A stretch of 10,593 nucleotides of DNA from SZAS-103 sp964449135 (GTDB taxonomy: Bacteria; Pseudomonadota; Gammaproteobacteria; Xanthomonadales; Xanthomonadaceae). Under the pieces are notes generated by a model. It was given only the letters and a program-made list of their open reading frames with translations, had not been told where the DNA came from and did no database searches. Numbering within the stretch: the first letter of the stretch is position 1; the number at the start of each line of letters is the position of its first letter. The DNA is taken from assembly GCA_964449135.1 (NCBI GenBank), contig CAYUXZ010000060.1:1-10593 (forward strand). The letters are read 5' to 3'. Of this stretch, positions 7,341 through 10,593 are shown one piece after another. Made by a program: the position numbers and the translations under genes.

Positions 7341-7344
7341 CTCC
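7341..7344 (-). promoter_or_regulatory. Shine-Dalgarno supporting the GTG start of rsmE
   Basis: GGAG on the minus strand lies 7 bases before the GTG at 7333. Together with the conserved N-terminal RIPR segment it fixes the rsmE start in the short bioA-rsmE gap. Confidence 0.75.
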
Positions 7345-7371
7345 GGTCATCGCGCGATTGTGCCACGCGCC

Positions 7372-8754
7372 TCAGCCGCAGGTGGCTTCGATCGCCTCGC
7401 CGGTGACCTGCGCGAGCAATTCGAGCTCGTCTTCGCCGACGCAATAAGGCGGCATCCAGTAGAGCACGTCGCCGAGCGGGCGCAGCAGCACGCCGCGCGC
7501 GAGCGCGTGCCGGTACGCGCGCAGGCCGCGGCGCTTGCGCGAATCGAATGCGGTGCGTGAGCGTGCATCGGCCGCAAGTTCGATCGCCAGGATCATGCCG
7601 GTTTGCCGAACTTGTGCGACGTTCGGATGCGACGCGAACGGCGCAGCGAGCCGAGCCATGCGCTCGGCGGTCGCGCGGTTGCGCTCGAGCACGGACTCGG
7701 CGGCGAACACGCGCAACACCGCGCGTGCGGCGCTGCATGCCAGCGGATTTCCGGTGTAGCTGTGCGAATGCAGGAAGGCCTTGTGCGCGGAATGCTCGGC
7801 GTAGAACGCGTCATAGACGCGCTGCGTGGTCAGCACGGCCGACAACGGCAACATGCCGCCGGTGAGTCCCTTCGACAGCAGCAGGAAATCCGGCGCGGTG
7901 CCGGCCTGCTCGCAGGCGAACAAGGTGCCGGTGCGGCCGAAGCCGACCGCGATTTCGTCGGCAATCAACAGCACGCCGTGCGCATCGCAGAGCCTGCGCG
8001 CCTCCGCGAGATAGCGCGGATGGTGCATGCGCATGCCGCCCGCGCATTGCACCAGCGGTTCCAGAATCAATGCGCAGATGCTCTCGCCTTGCGTTTCCAG
8101 CACAGTGCGCAGGCCTTCCGCCGCGCGCAGGGCGCAGGCTTCCGCGTTTTCCCCGGCTTGCGCGAGATAGAAATCCGGCGATGGCGCGAACACCGGTTCC
8201 AGCAGCAGCGGCGCATAGGTTTCGCGGTAGAGGGCAACGTCGGTGACCGCGAGCGCGCCAAGAGTTTCCCCGTGGTAGCCGCCGGCGAGCGCGACGAACT
8301 TCGTTCGCTGCATGTCGCCGTTGTTGCGATGGAAATGAAAGGCCATCTTCAGCGCGACTTCCACCGCGGCCGAGCCGTTGTCCGCGTAGAACACCTTCGC
8401 AAGACCGCGCGGCGCGACGTGCAGCAATTCCTCGGCGAGCTCGATCGCCGGCGCGTGGCCAAAACCGGCGAGCAGCACGTGGTCGAGCTCGTCGAGCTGC
8501 GCTTTCAGCGCGGCGACCAGCCGCGGATCGCGATGCCCGAACAGGCAGGTCCACCAGCTCGACACCGCGTCCAGATAGCGCTTGCCTTCCATGTCGGTCA
8601 GCCACGCCCCTTCGGCCGAACGGATCGGCAGCAGGGGAATCTCGCCGTCGCGGTGGTCGCGCATCTGCGTGCACGGATGCCACAGCGCGTCCAGGTCGCG
8701 CGCGATCCATGCGGCGTTGCCGCTCACTTGCGTGAAATCGTGCTCTGCTACCAT
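7372..8754 (-). CDS. bioA: BioA, adenosylmethionine-8-amino-7-oxononanoate aminotransferase
   Basis: BioA is a PLP-dependent class III aminotransferase in the cytoplasm. It converts KAPA to DAPA in biotin synthesis, using S-adenosylmethionine as amino donor. The 460-residue product has LWHPCTQM (24-31), SSWW (65-68), DNGS (125-128), GGYHGET (158-164), the PLP-contact Asp in ADEIAVGFGRTG (Asp266), the Schiff-base lysine in LSKGLTGG (Lys295), HSYTGNP (331-337) and RPLGDVLYWMPPY with Arg425. These features separate BioA from ornithine- or GABA-type aminotransferases. The Tyr of the HPYT motif seen in the E. coli enzyme is Cys28 here. The ATG at 8754 is the furthest upstream start but has only a weak ribosome binding site. 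No other biotin gene is in the window. It is divergent from gspN across 23 bases and leads into rsmE. Confidence 0.96.
   Translation of the reverse strand: MVAEHDFTQVSGNAAWIARDLDALWHPCTQMRDHRDGEIPLLPIRSAEGAWLTDMEGKRYLDAVSSWWTCLFGHRDPRLVAALKAQLDELDHVLLAGFGHAPAIELAEELLHVAPRGLAKVFYADNGSAAVEVALKMAFHFHRNNGDMQRTKFVALAGGYHGETLGALAVTDVALYRETYAPLLLEPVFAPSPDFYLAQAGENAEACALRAAEGLRTVLETQGESICALILEPLVQCAGGMRMHHPRYLAEARRLCDAHGVLLIADEIAVGFGRTGTLFACEQAGTAPDFLLLSKGLTGGMLPLSAVLTTQRVYDAFYAEHSAHKAFLHSHSYTGNPLACSAARAVLRVFAAESVLERNRATAERMARLAAPFASHPNVAQVRQTGMILAIELAADARSRTAFDSRKRRGLRAYRHALARGVLLRPLGDVLYWMPPYCVGEDELELLAQVTGEAIEATCG
8728..8754 (+). promoter_or_regulatory. Weak candidate sigma70 promoter for gspN-nudE-cysQ
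   Basis: TTGCGT (8728-8733) and an extended-type TGC-TACCAT (TACCAT 8749-8754) are separated by 15 bases, which is short. The gspN ATG is at 8778. Only 23 bases separate the bioA and gspN start codons, so any promoter must overlap the start of bioA. The match is poor and the call is tentative. Confidence 0.2.
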
Positions 8755-8777
8755 CGCTTCGAACCATTCGGATTCCG

Positions 8778-9578
8778 ATGCGCGCCATCATCCCGACCCG
8801 AGCCTCTTATGTCCATGCGGGTCGCTTGTTGCTGATCGGAGCCGCAGCGGCGACCGTGCTGCTATATCTGCTGATGCCCGCGAGTCTGGCGGTGTACGTG
8901 CTCAGTTCGCGGATCGACCCGCTGACCGTGAACGATGTCCACGGCGGCGCCTGGAACGGCGAATCGCGCGACACGCACTGGGGCACGCATTCGCTCGGGC
9001 GCATGGCCTGGAACGCCGATCCGCTCGCGCCGGCGACGGGCGCGATCCGCACCGACCTGCATTTCGACCTGCCGAAGGACCAGCGCATGGATGCGCACGT
9101 GGAGCGCCGTTTCGAGCTGCTCGAAGTGACCGCGCTGCGCGCGGATCTGGTCGGCGGCGCGTTGCGCAAGTTCTTCGCGAGCGCGCGGCTTTTGCCGATC
9201 GGCAGCATCCATCTGGAAGTTGCGAAAGCACGTTTCGACGACGGCGTGCCGGTCGCAGTGCAGGGTCGCGCCTGGTGGCGGCAGGCCACGCTGGTCGGCC
9301 CGCGCACGCGATTGCCTTATTATCTGGGCGACCTGCAGGTGGATTTCTTCGTGGACCGGCCGGGCATCGTGCTCGGCAGCCTCCGCGACAGCGGCGGGCC
9401 GATGCAGGTGACCGGTTCGGTGAAGGCCGACGTGGTCGGCTACCGGATCGAGATGCATCTGGCGCCGCGCGATCCGCAGCTTGCGCCGGGCCTAGCGCGC
9501 CTAGGCCAGGCGCAGCCCGACGGAAGCCGACTGCTAGTCCTTGCCGACATCTGGTGGTGGAAACGACGACATGGCTGA
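8778..9578 (+). CDS. gspN: GspN, type II secretion system protein N
   Basis: GspN (XpsN in xanthomonads) is a bitopic inner-membrane component of the type II secretion machinery with a periplasmic domain. The 266-residue product has a short basic N-terminus, one membrane segment at about residues 15-41 (LLLIGAAAATVLLYLLM region), and then a periplasmic part with GGAWNGES, DLPKDQR, LLPIGSIHLEVAKARFDDG and VQGRAWWRQATLVGP, matching the usual W-G and LLP-type segments of the family. Length is typical (about 250). The C-terminus is short and basic (WWWKRRHG). Its stop overlaps the nudE start by 8 bases. No other gsp gene is present, so it is separated from any main T2SS operon, at least on this side. 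The family is recognised from pattern and topology. Confidence 0.8.
   Translation: MRAIIPTRASYVHAGRLLLIGAAAATVLLYLLMPASLAVYVLSSRIDPLTVNDVHGGAWNGESRDTHWGTHSLGRMAWNADPLAPATGAIRTDLHFDLPKDQRMDAHVERRFELLEVTALRADLVGGALRKFFASARLLPIGSIHLEVAKARFDDGVPVAVQGRAWWRQATLVGPRTRLPYYLGDLQVDFFVDRPGIVLGSLRDSGGPMQVTGSVKADVVGYRIEMHLAPRDPQLAPGLARLGQAQPDGSRLLVLADIWWWKRRHG
9489..9507 (+). other. Perfect inverted repeat with two CTAG sites at the 3' end of gspN
   Basis: GGCCTAG (9489-9495) and CTAGGCC (9501-9507) are perfect complements around the 5-base loop CGCGC. The element is in frame in gspN (Leu-Ala-Arg-Leu-Gly, using two CTA leucine codons) and lies 63 bases before the nudE start. Another CTAG follows at 9534-9537. 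It could form an RNA hairpin upstream of nudE or be a DNA-binding site; no T-run follows. Confidence 0.45.
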
Positions 9579-10140
9579 TTTGCAACAACGACAACCGCCG
9601 AAGGTCCACGAATCGCGTTTGCGCGAGGAAGGCGACCGGCTCATCGAGGAACTGGACCTGGAGTTCGCGAACGGCGAGCGCCGGCATTACCGCCGCATCT
9701 GCTCGCGCGGGCCGGGTTCGGTGATGGTGGCCGCGTTGCCCGATCCGCAGACCATCCTGCTGGTGCGCGAATACGCCTGCGGAATGCACCGATACGAACT
9801 CGGATTGCCCAAGGGCCTGATGGACCCGGGCGAAACGCCCGAGCAGGCGGCGGACCGCGAACTCAAGGAAGAGGCCGGCTTCGGCGCGCGCAAGTTGACG
9901 CTGCTGCGCCCGCTCGCGCTGTCTCCCGCATACATGGAGTTCACGATGCACCTCGTGCTCGCCGAGAATTTGTACCCCGAACGCCTGCCCGGCGACGAAC
10001 CCGAGGAGATCGAAGTCGTGCCCTGGAAACTCGCCGACCTGCACGAACTGATGCTGCGCGAGGATTGCTCGGAAGGCCGCTCACTGGCCGCGCTGTTCAT
10101 CGTGCGCGAACTGATCGCGCGCCGCGGAGCGGGCGCATGA
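9571..10140 (+). CDS. nudE: NudE, Nudix hydrolase for ADP-linked compounds
   Basis: NudE is a cytoplasmic, Mg-dependent pyrophosphatase acting on ADP-ribose, NADH and diadenosine polyphosphates such as Ap3A. The 189-residue product (E. coli about 186) has a perfect Nudix box at residues 82-104: a Gly, then Glu seven residues later... closing with RELKEEAGF. Upstream, PGSVMVAALPDPQTILLVREYACG and YELGLPKG match the ADP-ribose-hydrolase-like subgroup, and LSPAYMEFTMHLVLAENL follows the box. The ATG at 9571 (MADLQQRQ) overlaps the gspN stop as ATGGCTGA. A TTG ten codons upstream is open but lies deeper in gspN and is less likely. The downstream cysQ start overlaps by ATGA. The nudE-cysQ pair recurs in gammaproteobacteria, which supports NudE over generic ADP-ribose pyrophosphatase NudF. 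Confidence 0.9.
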   Translation: MADLQQRQPPKVHESRLREEGDRLIEELDLEFANGERRHYRRICSRGPGSVMVAALPDPQTILLVREYACGMHRYELGLPKGLMDPGETPEQAADRELKEEAGFGARKLTLLRPLALSPAYMEFTMHLVLAENLYPERLPGDEPEEIEVVPWKLADLHELMLREDCSEGRSLAALFIVRELIARRGAGA

Positions 10141-10593
10141 GCGCGTTGCGCGAAGCCTGCATCGAACTCGCGCGCGAGGCCGGCGCGGCGATCATGCAGG
10201 TATATGCGCAGGACTTCGCGGTCGAGTCCAAGTCCGACGATTCGCCACTGACCGCCGCAGACCTCGCCTCGCACAAGATCATCTGCGCGGGCCTGACTGC
10301 GCTGTCGCCCGATGTGCCGGTTTTGTCGGAGGAATCCTCCGATATTCCGTGGGATGAACGTCGCCGCTGGTCGCGCTACTGGCTGGTCGATCCGCTCGAC
10401 GGCACGCGCGAGTTCGTCAAGAAGAACGGCGAGTTCACCGTCAACATTGCGTTGATCGACGGCGGCGCGCCCGTGCTCGGCGTGGTGTACGCGCCGGCCC
10501 TCGATTACCTCGCGCACGCCGAGCGCGGCGTCGGCGCGTTCGTGCGCGACGGCGCCAGCGATGTCGCGCTGATGACGCAGCAGCCCGCGCCGA
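10137..10593 (+). CDS. cysQ: CysQ, 3'(2'),5'-bisphosphate nucleotidase (3' partial)
   Basis: CysQ removes a phosphate from PAP (3'-phosphoadenosine 5'-phosphate), the by-product of PAPS reduction in sulfate assimilation and of ACP-synthase-type phosphopantetheinyl transfer. The first 152 residues are present of an expected 260-270; the rest lies beyond the right edge. Visible motifs of the Li-sensitive inositol-monophosphatase superfamily are KSDDSPLTAAD (32-42), the metal-binding SEES (64-67) and DPLDGT (85-90, Asp85 and Asp88), followed by GVVYAPALDYLAHAERGVGAF (about 115-135), which fits CysQ. The ATG at 10137 overlaps the nudE stop (ATGA) and is preceded by GGAG at 10126-10129, 7 bases upstream. 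It shares the nudE transcript, and both enzymes dispose of adenine-nucleotide by-products. Confidence 0.93.
   Translation, partial: MSALREACIELAREAGAAIMQVYAQDFAVESKSDDSPLTAADLASHKIICAGLTALSPDVPVLSEESSDIPWDERRRWSRYWLVDPLDGTREFVKKNGEFTVNIALIDGGAPVLGVVYAPALDYLAHAERGVGAFVRDGASDVALMTQQPAP

Noticed and set aside
7345..7371. TGGCAC on the minus strand upstream of rsmE, as a possible sigma54 -24 element
   Set aside because: No GC/TTGC-type -12 element at the required spacing follows, and rsmE is 38 bases from bioA and probably cotranscribed with it.
7603..8835. 410-codon forward frame opposite bioA
   Set aside because: bioA has a complete set of aminotransferase motifs; the opposite frame shows no family features.
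8902..10044. 380-codon antisense frame across gspN and nudE
   Set aside because: It crosses two well-supported genes and shows no domain; a shadow of GC-rich codon structure.

Overview
The window looks like part of a high-GC gammaproteobacterial chromosome, most likely from the Lysobacterales (the Xanthomonas/Lysobacter/Rhodanobacter side). This rests on the GC-rich codon use, a Chp-type pilus chemosensory cluster, a type II secretion gspN gene, and orthodox gammaproteobacterial RsmE, BioA, NudE and CysQ. The lineage is inferred from protein character and gene neighbourhood and was not tested by any search. Coding density is very high: the largest gap between genes is about 50 bases, and no RNA gene, insertion sequence, integron, phage gene or CRISPR array is visible.

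Bases 1-6590 (+ strand) are the distal end of a Chp/Pil chemosensory operon that controls type IV pili. The first gene, cut by the window edge, encodes the giant hybrid kinase ChpA/PilL. It has at least three Hpt domains, a CheA-type core, a CheW domain and a C-terminal receiver. A very long charged Ala/Glu/Arg helix lies between the second and third Hpt domains. An 8-base ATGAGTGA overlap leads into a ChpB-like gene whose CheB methylesterase domain appears to have lost its catalytic Ser and Asp. After a 49-base gap, a CheW-like protein (ChpC) follows with a perfect AGGAGG ribosome binding site. An 18-codon micro-ORF joins the chpB stop to the chpC start through two ATGA overlaps, and the same gap holds a perfect 7-bp inverted repeat.

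Bases 6587-8754 (- strand) carry bioA followed by rsmE, converging on chpC. The chpC and rsmE stop codons share a CTAG, so there is no spacer for a normal terminator. A 10-bp inverted repeat just inside rsmE may serve instead.

Bases 8778-10593 (+ strand) hold gspN, nudE and cysQ as a tight, translationally coupled operon (8-base and 4-base overlaps), divergent from bioA across only 23 bases. GspN is an inner-membrane type II secretion component. NudE and CysQ both clear nucleotide by-products (ADP-ribose/NADH-type compounds and PAP). cysQ runs off the right edge.

The genes are of known families and I see no wholly new system. The points worth a second look are the tandem-repeat rod inside ChpA, the apparently dead CheB domain with five copies of an LSL/MDE motif in its linker, the coupling micro-ORF before chpC, and a cluster of rare CTAG sites with a hairpin at the end of gspN.
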